NCBI GenBank assembly: GCA_937125455.1
Contig: CAKZLK010000024.1
Coordinates: 1-41,539 of the forward strand
Source: an uncultured Aequorivita sp.
Lineage (GTDB): Bacteria; Bacteroidota; Bacteroidia; Flavobacteriales; Flavobacteriaceae
DNA: 41,539 bases
Direction: 5' to 3'
A model generated the notes under the pieces. That model ran no database searches. It was not told the origin of the DNA and saw only the letters and a program-made list of their open reading frames with translations. This document shows positions 34,001 to 41,449 of this stretch, one piece after another. The position numbers and the translations under genes were made by a program. Numbering within the stretch: position 1 is the stretch's first letter; every line of letters begins with the position of its first letter.

Positions 34001-34440
34001 CTCATATCTACCCAATAGCCGTAGCTTTCGGTTACTTTGTTCCACACGTCGGTGTAGCGCATTACTGCTTTTTTACAGGCCGCATTGTAATCTTCAACCG
34101 AAATCTTTTTGCCAATATCCTCTTTCGTTATACCGAGCTCTTTTTCAACACCCAATTCTATAGGCAAACCGTGTGTATCCCATCCTGCTTTTCTATCTAC
34201 CTTAAATCCTTTTTGGGTTTTATAGCGACAAAAGATATCCTTAATGGCCCGTGCCATTACGTGATGGATTCCTGGAAGACCGTTTGCGGACGGTGGTCCT
34301 TCAAAAAACACAAACGGAGTTTGCCCCTCGCGAATGGAAATACTCTGTTCAAAAATGTTTTCTTTATCCCAGAAATCGAGTACTTCTTGCGCCAGTTTAG
34401 GGAGGTCTAGCCCTTTGTATTCTTTAAATTTTGTGCTCAT
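31036..34440 (-). CDS. ileS: Isoleucyl-tRNA synthetase
   Basis: A 1134-residue class I synthetase charging tRNA-Ile. The frame is open 19 codons further upstream, but ATG 34440 (MSTKFKEYKGLDLPKLAQEVL) is the conserved start and lies 3' of a good -7 element. The HIGH motif is GIHH (residues 57-60, PPSANGLPGIHHVMARA), and KMSKR is at 682-686. The CP1 editing domain lies between, with WTTTPWTLPSNTAL. The C-terminal anticodon region has GISRELVNRIQNLRKDSGFEVTDRI. The overall sequence follows the eukaryote-like type 2 IleRS (FFEGPP, WDTHGLPIE, MRYTDVW). It is first gene of the ileS-dksA unit. Confidence 0.97.
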   Translation of the reverse strand: MSTKFKEYKGLDLPKLAQEVLDFWDKENIFEQSISIREGQTPFVFFEGPPSANGLPGIHHVMARAIKDIFCRYKTQKGFKVDRKAGWDTHGLPIELGVEKELGITKEDIGKKISVEDYNAACKKAVMRYTDVWNKVTESYGYWVDMSDPYVTYEPKYMETVWWLLKKIYNKNLLYKGYTIQPYSPKAGTGLSSHELNQPGTYQDITDTTVVAQFKAMAETLPDFLAEESNNIWFLAWTTTPWTLPSNTALTVGAKIDYVLVKTFNQYTFQPINVVLAKNLVASQFANKFEEKPNEESLEAFTQGDKMIPYFVSKEFKGADLIGIRYEQLLDYAKPHDNPENAFRIIAGDFVTTEDGTGIVHTAPTFGADDAKVAKEAVPEIPPMLVKDENGNLVPLVDLQGKFRPEMKELAGKYVKNEYYEDSEVPEKSVDVEIAIKLKTENKAFKVEKYLHSYPNCWRTDKPILYYPLDSWFIKVTDFRDRMFKLNKEINWKPKSTGEGRFGNWLANANDWNLSRSRYWGIPLPIWRTEDRKEEIIIGSIEELKTEMQKSVVAGLMEQDIFESFKPGDFSEENYAKVDLHKNIVDEIILVSPSGKPMKREADLIDVWFDSGSMPYAQWHYPFENKEKVENVWRKADFIAEGVDQTRGWFYTLHAIATMIFDDVAYKNVVSNGLVLDKNGQKMSKRLGNAVDPFETLDVYGPDATRWYMISNANPWDNLKFDQDGISEVRNKFFGTLYNTYSFFSLYANLDNFQYLEEDLPLEKRPEIDRWILSELHTLIQKVDDYYADYEPTKATRAISEFVQENLSNWFVRLSRRRYWKGSYNDDKISAYQTLYTCLETVAKLGAPVAPFFMDRLYIDLTQGTTKGKIASVHLTDFPKADTSFIDKKLEHKMQKAQTISSLVLSLRQREKIKVRQPLQKIMIPVLEDSEKEEILAVSDLIKSEVNVKEIELIDEGSGMLVKQIKPDFKTLGPRFGKDMKAVAATISGFDQKQIATLEKDGEITVFINEKNTTLALDDVIISSQDIEGWLVANADGVTVALDVTITPDLKNEGISRELVNRIQNLRKDSGFEVTDRIEVTIQENERLKEAVSQNLKYIKEETLTEVLQFQPQIIEGMEIAFDDIETQISIKKH

Positions 34441-34465
34441 AATGTGCGTGTTGCAATAAAGTCTG

Positions 34466-34473
34466 CAAAAGTA
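34466..34473 (-). promoter_or_regulatory. -7 promoter element of ileS
   Basis: The minus strand reads TACTTTTG followed by C, an exact TAnnTTTG match, 25 bases before ATG 34440. The -33 region is T-rich without a clear TTTG. It supports the start chosen for ileS, because the upstream alternative start would precede the promoter. Confidence 0.5.
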
Positions 34474-34571
34474 AGGTTTTTTGAAGAAAAAGACCATCGC
34501 TCTTGACTATGAGTTTATGAAGAAAATAAAACATCAAGTTTTGAGTCCTTAAATCATTCAAAAATTATTGT

Positions 34572-34602
34572 AAAAAAAAGCTACCCCAAATTTAAGGTAG
34601 CT
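34572..34602 (-). terminator. Terminator of the lipoprotein gene
   Basis: AGCTACC (34579-34585) pairs perfectly with GGTAGCT (34596-34602). On the minus strand a run of eight T follows. It is 24 bases after the lipoprotein stop at 34626. Confidence 0.85.
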
Positions 34603-34625
34603 CTAAAATGTTATTTACAAATTGT

Positions 34626-35138
34626 TTATTGCTTAGTAAATACGAATTCTTCAGTATAAACAGTATTGTCGCCGTTTGGCTGAGTGGTTGTTTCTGACAA
34701 ATTGATTTGAAATCCTGTAGAACTAAAATTGCTCACTTTATATGTTGAACCATCTATTGTCAATTCAGTAGTTGCAGCATTAACAACGTAACCGCTAGTT
34801 TCGTTACTAAGAACAACTATATATGCATCCGTTGTACTTTGATTGCCTTGCGTTACTGTTTCAGTAACTCTATAACTCCCGTCTAACGTAACAGTATTAT
34901 TTGAAGCAAAAACAGCAGTAACATCAAAAGTATCTCCAGTTGAAGTAGTAGTAGTAACCACATCAAATCCACTTACATTTACGGTCTCAACTTCTTGACT
35001 TTGGTAAGATATAAGTTTGTAGGTACCTGTAAGGTTGTCTTTGTTATAATCATAAGAAGTATCATTATCATCATCTTTACTACAACTAATAACTACAACA
35101 GAAAGGATAAAAAGAAATATCAGTTTTGTTAATTTCAT
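34626..35138 (-). CDS. Lipocalin-like lipoprotein, uncharacterised
   Basis: A 170-residue lipoprotein with lipobox VVISC (cysteine 19), followed by an acidic tether SKDDDNDTSYDYN and a beta-rich domain starting LTGTYKLISYQSQ, the usual opening of Bacteroidetes lipocalin-like lipoproteins. It ends YTEEFVFTKQ. Threonine and serine are very frequent (TTTTSTGDTFDVT, TVTQGNQSTTD). No catalytic residues are seen. It is transcribed alone; TATATTCG on the minus strand near 35165-35172 is a near match to a -7 element. Confidence 0.75.
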   Translation of the reverse strand: MKLTKLIFLFILSVVVISCSKDDDNDTSYDYNKDNLTGTYKLISYQSQEVETVNVSGFDVVTTTTSTGDTFDVTAVFASNNTVTLDGSYRVTETVTQGNQSTTDAYIVVLSNETSGYVVNAATTELTIDGSTYKVSNFSSTGFQINLSETTTQPNGDNTVYTEEFVFTKQ

Positions 35139-35531
35139 AATCTTTAGGTTTTTAAATTTTCGGCGAATATAGCACCATTTCAGATATTAACATTAAAACT
35201 GTGATTTTATTATGATTTGATTTAATATTGATACGGTATGTGCCATATCTTGAAAACAATAATCGCCCATTTAAAACAATAGAATTAATTTTTTCTTTCT
35301 GAATTATAGAATATAGAATCAAGCTGTATCGCTATATTCATAAAAAAATGAAGGTTTTTTCCTAAAATCACATCATAATTTTGAATACTGCATTTTTTCC
35401 CTCAAATTTGATGTCCGCTAAGGATTTACATAATTTTATTCCCTAATGAAATGCCCATTAATAATAACAACCTAATTAATGATAAATAGATAGGGCATTA
35501 CATCTTCCTATTTATCAGATATTAAATTAAG
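35139..35531. other. 393-bp AT-rich divergent intergenic region
   Basis: There is no gene here. It separates the lipoprotein (minus) from dsbD (plus). TAATTTTG at 35376-35383 is an exact TAnnTTTG match on the plus strand, about 150 bases before dsbD. An inverted repeat, GATAAATAG (35481-35489) with CTATTTATC (35508-35516), lies 15 bases before the dsbD start. Everything else looks unstructured. There are no tRNA-like or small-RNA-like elements that I can see. Confidence 0.5.
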
Positions 35532-37616
35532 ATGAAAAAAATATATCTCTTTCTCCTCCTCGCCACAGTTTCGCTTGCTTCCGTTCAATCTCAGATTCTT
35601 GACCCTGTAAAGTGGTCCACAAGTATTAAAAAAATATCGGAGACTGAATACGATTTAATTTCCAAAGCCACCATTGAAGATAAATGGCACCTTTATTCGC
35701 AGGTAGTTCCAGACAACGGACCATTGCCAACGAATCTAACTTTTGAAGAAAACAGTGCTTACAAATTAGTGGGAAAGGCGAAGGAAAGCAAAGGCCACAC
35801 CGTTCACGACCCTGTGTTTGATATGGTGATTACCTTTTTTGAAAACAGCGCCACCTTTACCCAACGTATTAAATTAACTGGAGAAAAAGGCACCACGGTA
35901 AAAGGCGAAGTAGAATTTATGGTTTGTGACGATACGCGTTGTTTGCCACCGAGTTATGTGGATCTGATTTTTAATATTCCCGCTCCCGAAAAAAGTGAAG
36001 AAACAGCAGTAACCCCTGAAAAAACAGAAAATACCGAAACAACCGAAGCTGTTCCAGAAAAAGCTGAAGACACTGTGGCAATTGACACTGTAAAAAATGA
36101 AATTGTAAAAGACACCGTTCAAGCTTCCTCAGAAAATTCACTTTCAGCGGTTGAACAAAACCAAAAACAAGATGAAAAAGGCCTTTGGACCATCTTTTTC
36201 TTTGCCTTTCTTTCAGGGTTTGCCGCATTGCTTACGCCTTGCGTATTCCCAATGATACCTATGACTGTAAGTTTTTTTACGAAGCAAAGTAAAACAAAGG
36301 CAAAGGGCATAAAAAATGCTATTATTTATGGTGTTTCAATAATTATTATTTATGTCTTATTAGGCATTCTAGTAAGTTTAATATTTGGACCCCAAGCACT
36401 AAATGCCCTATCAACCAATGTTTGGTTTAATCTTATCTTCTTTGTTTTGTTAATTGTATTTGCAGTTTCCTTTTTAGGTGCTTTCGAAATTATGCTTCCA
36501 AATTCATGGGCAAACAAAGTGGACTCGCAAGCTGATAGAGGTGGTTTAATAGGCATCTTTTTTATGGCTCTTGCTTTGGCTATTGTATCGTTTTCTTGTA
36601 CTGGGCCTATTGTTGGAACTCTTTTGGTTCAAGCAGCTGCTGGTGGAAGTCAAGTAGGACCTATTGTTGGAATGCTTGGATTTTCTTTAGCTATAGCGCT
36701 ACCTTTCGCATTGTTTGCAGCATTTCCAGGATGGATGAATTCGTTGCCAAAATCTGGAGGTTGGTTAAACACCGTAAAAGTATTTTTAGGCTTTTTGGAA
36801 CTCGCTCTGGCTTTCAAATTTTTATCAAATGCCGACCTTGTCCTTCAACTTCACTGGCTTGAAAGAGAGGTATTCCTCGCTATTTGGATTGCCATTTTTG
36901 GGGCTCTGACCCTCTATCTCTTTGGAAAAATCAAATTGCCACATGATTCGCCATTGACGCATATTTCGGTTGGTCGACTTAGCCTTGGGCTTCTGGTATT
37001 AGCATTTACCGTTTATATGATTCCCGGACTGTGGGGCGCACCCTTAAACCTAATTAGTGCTTTTCCGCCGCCTTTAGATTACGCAGAATCGCCTTATGGA
37101 GTTGGTAATTCCAAAGGTGGAGGAGGGATTGTTGCGAACGAACACCAAGACGTACCTGAAGGCGCACACCTATTGGCACCCCATCAAATTTTAGCATTTA
37201 ATGATTATGACAAGGGTCTTGCATATGCAAAAACAGTAGGTAAACCAGTAATGATTGATTTTACGGGTTGGGCCTGTGTTAATTGCCGAAAAATGGAGCA
37301 GAACGTTTGGGTAGACGATAAGGTATTGAATATGTTGAAAAATGAAGTGGTCCTTATATCATTATATGTTGATGACAAACGTAAACTTGCAGATGATGAA
37401 ATTGTTGAATCACGTTTAAAACCCGGTAAAAAGCTTAAATATATCGGTCAAAAATGGAGCGAGTTACAAACCATAAAATATAAAACCAACTCGCAACCCT
37501 TCTATGTTTTGATGGGCCACGATGAAGAAAACCTAATTGATCCAGTTGGTTATACCCCAGATGTCGAGGAATATTATGAATGGCTTCAAAAAGGAATTGG
37601 CGCCTTCAAAAAATAA
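35532..37616 (+). CDS. dsbD: Thiol:disulfide interchange protein, DsbD family
   Basis: A 694-residue inner-membrane reductant conduit that passes electrons from cytoplasmic thioredoxin to the periplasm. It has a signal peptide (ends VQSQ, about 20), then a periplasmic alpha domain (about 25-150) with cysteines C132 and C137 (CDDTRC). A Glu/Pro/Thr-rich linker follows (about 152-205, the EKTENTETTEAVPEK type), then a CcdA-like eight-helix domain (about 220-500; LTPCVFPMIPMTV and SCTGPIVGTLL hold the paired cysteines). The C-terminal thioredoxin fold carries C582-V-N-C585. All redox pairs are present. It stands before the class V aminotransferase-fold gene by 64 bases; whether they share a transcript is unclear. 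Confidence 0.95.
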   Translation: MKKIYLFLLLATVSLASVQSQILDPVKWSTSIKKISETEYDLISKATIEDKWHLYSQVVPDNGPLPTNLTFEENSAYKLVGKAKESKGHTVHDPVFDMVITFFENSATFTQRIKLTGEKGTTVKGEVEFMVCDDTRCLPPSYVDLIFNIPAPEKSEETAVTPEKTENTETTEAVPEKAEDTVAIDTVKNEIVKDTVQASSENSLSAVEQNQKQDEKGLWTIFFFAFLSGFAALLTPCVFPMIPMTVSFFTKQSKTKAKGIKNAIIYGVSIIIIYVLLGILVSLIFGPQALNALSTNVWFNLIFFVLLIVFAVSFLGAFEIMLPNSWANKVDSQADRGGLIGIFFMALALAIVSFSCTGPIVGTLLVQAAAGGSQVGPIVGMLGFSLAIALPFALFAAFPGWMNSLPKSGGWLNTVKVFLGFLELALAFKFLSNADLVLQLHWLEREVFLAIWIAIFGALTLYLFGKIKLPHDSPLTHISVGRLSLGLLVLAFTVYMIPGLWGAPLNLISAFPPPLDYAESPYGVGNSKGGGGIVANEHQDVPEGAHLLAPHQILAFNDYDKGLAYAKTVGKPVMIDFTGWACVNCRKMEQNVWVDDKVLNMLKNEVVLISLYVDDKRKLADDEIVESRLKPGKKLKYIGQKWSELQTIKYKTNSQPFYVLMGHDEENLIDPVGYTPDVEEYYEWLQKGIGAFKK

Positions 37617-37680
37617 GATCATAAGCCGCTTGTTTTAAACAACTTTGATTAATTTTAAATAAATTTTAAATCAACGTACG

Positions 37681-39174
37681 ATGATTTCTTCAGAAGAAAA
37701 AGTAAGAACCAACTCGCTGGAAAAATATTTTGAACCTTTCCGAAAAAATATCGTTGGCATCAATCAAGAATTTGATTCGCCCTTCGGAAGAAAAAAAATT
37801 ATTTATACAGATTGGACAGCTAGTGGTCGCTTGTATGGTCCCATTGAAGAAAAAATGCTCAAGGATTTTGGGCCATTTGTTGCAAACACTCATACTGAAA
37901 CTTCAGTAACGGGAACTGCAATGACCAAAGCGTATCACGAAGCCCGAAAAATCATCAAAAAACACGTGAACGCCAATGATCACGACGTGCTCATTACCTG
38001 TGAAAGTGGAATGACTGGTGTGATTAATAAGTTCCAACGGATTTTAGGGCTTAAAATCCCCGAAAACTTAAAACCATATACTACTATTCCTGATGAAATT
38101 AGACCAGTGGTTTTTGTTACCCATATGGAACATCACAGCAACCAAACCTCCTGGCTTGAAACCATTGCTGAAGTTATAGTAATTCCGCCAAATGATGAGG
38201 TCTTGGTCTGCATGAAAACCTTTGCCGAAACACTTAAAAATTACAAAGAACGTCCTATAAAAATTGCGTCAGTTACGGGATGTTCGAACGTTACTGGAAT
38301 TCAAACCCCTTATCACGAAATTGCAAAATTGATGCACCAAAACGGTGGTCTTTGCTTTGTGGATTTTGCGTGCTCGGCACCGTATATTTCAATAAACATG
38401 CACCCCGAAGACGAAGGTGCTCATTTAGATGCAATTTTCTTTTCACCCCACAAGTTTTTAGGTGGGCCTGGATCCAGCGGCGTACTCATTTTCAATAATA
38501 ATCTATATAAAAATACCATTCCAGACAATCCCGGAGGTGGAACAGTTTCGTGGACCAATCCGTGGGGAAACCACAAATACATTGACGATATTGAAACAAG
38601 AGAAGATGGTGGAACGCCAGGTTTTCTTCAAACAATTCGAACTGCACTTTCCATTCGCCTAAAGGAAAAAATGGGGGTTAAAAATATTTTACAACGCGAA
38701 CACGAACTTTTGGATATTGTTTTTGAAAAACTGAATGACATCCCCAATCTTAAAATTTTAGCGCCAAATACACAAAATAGACTTGCAGTAATAAGTTTTT
38801 ATATTGACGATTTACATTTCAATCTAGGGGTGAAATTGCTCAACGACCGGTTTGGGATTCAAACTCGCGGCGGATGTTCCTGCGCTGGAACCTATGGTCA
38901 CTATTTGCTTCACGTAGATCAGGAAACTTCAAAACGCGTTACCTGTGAGATTGACCAAGGAGATCTTACCCACAAACCAGGCTGGATCCGTATGTCCATC
39001 CACCCAACAACTACAAATGAAGAAATAAAATATGTGTGTGATTCCATAAAACAACTGGCAGAAAATTTTTCAGAATGGAGCAAAGAATACACATACAATT
39101 CGCATAGCAATGAATTTTTCCATAAAAAAGAAATAGCTGACAACAAAATTCAGGATTGGTTCACATTTCAATAA
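37681..39174 (+). CDS. Class V aminotransferase-fold PLP enzyme (cysteine desulfurase-like)
   Basis: A 497-residue PLP-dependent enzyme. YTDWTASGRLYGPIE opens the family fold. THMEHHSNQTSW and FVDFACSAPY are cofactor-contact regions, and K258 in SPHKFLGGPG is the probable PLP lysine. A cysteine-containing loop, RGGCSCAGTYGHYLL (about residue 396), is where cysteine desulfurases have their active or metal-facing cysteine. The length (about 90 residues longer than SufS) comes from N- and C-terminal extensions. The reaction is not certain: desulfurase, lyase or transaminase. No Suf/Isc genes are adjacent, so a housekeeping Fe-S role is not supported. Confidence 0.85.
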   Translation: MISSEEKVRTNSLEKYFEPFRKNIVGINQEFDSPFGRKKIIYTDWTASGRLYGPIEEKMLKDFGPFVANTHTETSVTGTAMTKAYHEARKIIKKHVNANDHDVLITCESGMTGVINKFQRILGLKIPENLKPYTTIPDEIRPVVFVTHMEHHSNQTSWLETIAEVIVIPPNDEVLVCMKTFAETLKNYKERPIKIASVTGCSNVTGIQTPYHEIAKLMHQNGGLCFVDFACSAPYISINMHPEDEGAHLDAIFFSPHKFLGGPGSSGVLIFNNNLYKNTIPDNPGGGTVSWTNPWGNHKYIDDIETREDGGTPGFLQTIRTALSIRLKEKMGVKNILQREHELLDIVFEKLNDIPNLKILAPNTQNRLAVISFYIDDLHFNLGVKLLNDRFGIQTRGGCSCAGTYGHYLLHVDQETSKRVTCEIDQGDLTHKPGWIRMSIHPTTTNEEIKYVCDSIKQLAENFSEWSKEYTYNSHSNEFFHKKEIADNKIQDWFTFQ

Positions 39175-39203
39175 TAGATTCTCAATAATTACTAGTAAAT
39201 AAT

Positions 39204-40115
39204 TTGAAAAAACTTCTACTTCTAATTTTACTATTTCCATTTTTCATTTCTGCCCAGGAATATGTAGATATTTTTCGAATTGGTTATGGACAAACATTCA
39301 ATAATAATTTTGAGGGGGTTGACAGCAGTACCAATGTAAAATCGTTTGAGGCTGGATTTACATTTCCTATCGTTCTTAATGAAAATCACGCATTAATAAC
39401 AGGTGCAGATTTCAGCAGAAATAATCTACAACTTTTTCCCGAAACTCAATACACCAGCCTTTACAGCACGAATCTTAAATTAGGCTTGGCTTCCACTTGG
39501 TCTGAAAAATGGAGCACGACCATTGTGTTACTTCCAAAAATAGCTTCCGATTACAAAAATATTTCAAGTGCTGATTTTTATTTTGGAGGTTTCGCACTTT
39601 TAAAATTAAAGAAAAGTGAAAATCTAAAATATCGTTTTGGACTTTATGCTACACAGGAAGCTTTCGGACTTTTTACAACACCTATTTTGGGTTGGTACTA
39701 TTTAAGCCCAAACAAGCACTTTGAAATGGATATGAGTTTGCCTATTTCAGCAGACGTAAGCTACAAATTGGGCATTACTACAGTTGGGGTTGATTATTTT
39801 GGCATTGGACGCAGTTTCAACGTTCATTATGAAAATCTTCCAACATTGTACGCTGACCTCAGTTCATTGGAATTTGCGGGCTATTTGCAATTCAATACTT
39901 TAGAAGAAAGTGTTTTGCTACGTGCAAAATTAGGCTATTCAAGCAATAATTATGAAATGTATGCCGAAGGTGATAAAATTGATTTAGGTGTTTCAGCATT
40001 TAGTTTTGGAGATGACCGCACGCAATTGAATCCTTCTTTAAACGGCGGAGTTTTTTTTAAGTTTGAAGCGATTTATAGATTTCATATAAAAGAAAAAACT
40101 ACTCCCAAAAACTAA
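39204..40115 (+). CDS. DUF6268 family outer-membrane beta-barrel protein
   Basis: A 303-residue protein with a signal peptide (KKLLLLILLFPFFISAQ) and about a dozen amphipathic beta strands (FRIGYGQTFNNNFEG, YFGGFALLKLKK, YRFGLYATQEAFGLF, SVLLRAKLGYSSNN), ending in FKFEAIYRFHIKE. The pattern fits DUF6268, a barrel family of unknown function in Bacteroidetes. The start is TTG 39204, the only start in front of the signal peptide. It lies 29 bases after the PLP enzyme and may share its transcript. Confidence 0.8.
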   Translation: MKKLLLLILLFPFFISAQEYVDIFRIGYGQTFNNNFEGVDSSTNVKSFEAGFTFPIVLNENHALITGADFSRNNLQLFPETQYTSLYSTNLKLGLASTWSEKWSTTIVLLPKIASDYKNISSADFYFGGFALLKLKKSENLKYRFGLYATQEAFGLFTTPILGWYYLSPNKHFEMDMSLPISADVSYKLGITTVGVDYFGIGRSFNVHYENLPTLYADLSSLEFAGYLQFNTLEESVLLRAKLGYSSNNYEMYAEGDKIDLGVSAFSFGDDRTQLNPSLNGGVFFKFEAIYRFHIKEKTTPKN

Positions 40116-40190
40116 TATTGAAATAGTTTTAAAGTCACCAAACATCTTTTCACAGTTTATCTTTTCCGAAAAAAATTCTATCTTTAAAAG

Positions 40191-40544
40191 ATGGAAAGGA
40201 CCTGTCCGGAATGTGGTGATAGAATAATAGGGCGTGCTGACAAAAAATTCTGTAGCGATGCTTGCCGAAATGCACATAACAATTCGCTCAATAAGGATAA
40301 GAAAAACTTGGTTCGAAACATCAACAATCGGCTTCGGAAAAACTACCGTATTCTTGAAACTTTAAATTCTGAAGATAAGACCAAAACTACAAAGGATAAG
40401 CTTCTGCGAATGGGTTTTAGTTTTGAATATTTCACTGGAATTTATACCACTAAATCCGGTTCTACTTATTACTACTTATATGATCAAGGCTATCTTGCCT
40501 TGGACAATGATTTTTATCTTTTAGTAAAAAAAGACCTAAAGTAA
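40191..40544 (+). CDS. Small zinc-ribbon protein, uncharacterised
   Basis: A 117-residue cytosolic protein. Residues 5-25 form a zinc ribbon, C5-P-E-C8 and C21-S-D-A-C25, with H28 nearby. A basic helix follows (NKDKKNLVRNINNRLRKNYRIL, about 34-56). The C-terminal part (DKLLRMGFSFEYFTGIYTTKSGSTYYYLYDQGYLALDNDFYLLV) is compact and aromatic. The ribbon plus basic helix suggests nucleic-acid or ribosome binding, but that is inference. I recognise it as a recurrent flavobacterial hypothetical and can give no named function. It starts ATG 40191, 75 bases after the barrel gene. Confidence 0.7.
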   Translation: MERTCPECGDRIIGRADKKFCSDACRNAHNNSLNKDKKNLVRNINNRLRKNYRILETLNSEDKTKTTKDKLLRMGFSFEYFTGIYTTKSGSTYYYLYDQGYLALDNDFYLLVKKDLK

Positions 40545-40685
40545 TTTTTAAAACCATACCTATAAATTCGTATTCGAAAAACTTCTTTTAGAAATTTGGC
40601 TTATTCTTATAAATTATCTAACAGTCTTTTAACCCGCGTAACTTCATATATCGGGTAACTTTACATTCTAACAAAAAATTAAACT

Positions 40686-41225
40686 ATGAATATGAAAACG
40701 AAAAATTTTTTAATGATGGCGATGCTGTTTTTCAGTATTTCGCTTTTTGCTCAGAATGCAGATGATAAAAAAGTAATTAAAGGCGCAGAACAAGCGAAAG
40801 CTGATTTTCTTAAGGCCAATCCAAAACTGCAAAGCTATTTTGATGATGCAAAGGCATATGTATTATTTCCAAATGTTGGAAAAGGAGCCTTAATAATTGG
40901 AGCTGCCTCTGGCAACGGAGCAGTTTATGAACGCGGTGTTCTTGTGGGAATGGCAAACATGAAACAAGTAGATGTAGGAGCGCAGATAGGCGGAAAAGCA
41001 TTTAGCGAAGTAATCTTCCTAAAAACAGATAAGGCGGTTCAAGATTTTATGAATGATAAGTTTAAATTTGGATCAAACCTTTCTGCAGTTGCTGCAAACC
41101 AAAGTGCACCTTCATTTGATGTTACTTATACTGATGGCTTCGCCGTATTCACTTTGCCAAAAGAAGGATTAATGGCAGAAGTATCCGTAGGTGGACAGAA
41201 ATTTGATTTTGAAGATTTTGATTAA
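40686..41225 (+). CDS. SYLF-domain (YSC84-related) lipid-binding protein, exported
   Basis: A 179-residue protein with a signal peptide (ends SLFAQ) and the SYLF/YSC84 bacterial domain: AKAYVLFPNVGKGALIIGAASGNGAVYERG (about 56-85), QVDVGAQIGGKAFSEVIFLKTDKAVQDFM, FKFGSNLSAVA, and GFAVFTLPKEGLMAEVSVGGQKF. Domain members bind phosphoinositides in eukaryotes; bacterial ones are exported and of unclear role. ATG 40692, two codons on, is an alternative start. A strong terminator follows at 41257, and a short repeat of GTAACTT lies upstream (40636-40660). Confidence 0.9.
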   Translation: MNMKTKNFLMMAMLFFSISLFAQNADDKKVIKGAEQAKADFLKANPKLQSYFDDAKAYVLFPNVGKGALIIGAASGNGAVYERGVLVGMANMKQVDVGAQIGGKAFSEVIFLKTDKAVQDFMNDKFKFGSNLSAVAANQSAPSFDVTYTDGFAVFTLPKEGLMAEVSVGGQKFDFEDFD

Positions 41226-41256
41226 CTAAATTTATAATAATCCATTAAATATTATT

Positions 41257-41293
41257 AAACCGTTTAACCATTGAAATGGTTAAACGGTTTTTT
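41257..41293 (+). terminator. Rho-independent terminator of the SYLF gene
   Basis: A perfect 14-bp stem (AAACCGTTTAACCA with TGGTTAAACGGTTT) with a 6-base loop ends in six T. The gene stop is 32 bases upstream. Confidence 0.95.
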
Positions 41294-41388
41294 ACATCAA
41301 TACTAAATTTGAAAAAGAAGGAATACTATTAATTTACTTTAATATAAATAGTATTTAGCATCAACTCTTTCTCCATTTAATATCAAAA

Positions 41389-41419
41389 AGATCGCCCGAG
41401 GAAATTCCTCGGGCGATCT
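41389..41419 (-). terminator. Terminator of the T9SS cargo gene
   Basis: A perfect 13-bp stem (AGATCGCCCGAGG with CCTCGGGCGATCT) has a 5-base loop. On the minus strand it is followed by a T run (stem-final T plus TTTT). It lies 30 bases past the stop of the gene at the right edge. Confidence 0.85.
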
Positions 41420-41449
41420 CACATTTTAACAATCAACAATTATGAAAAA

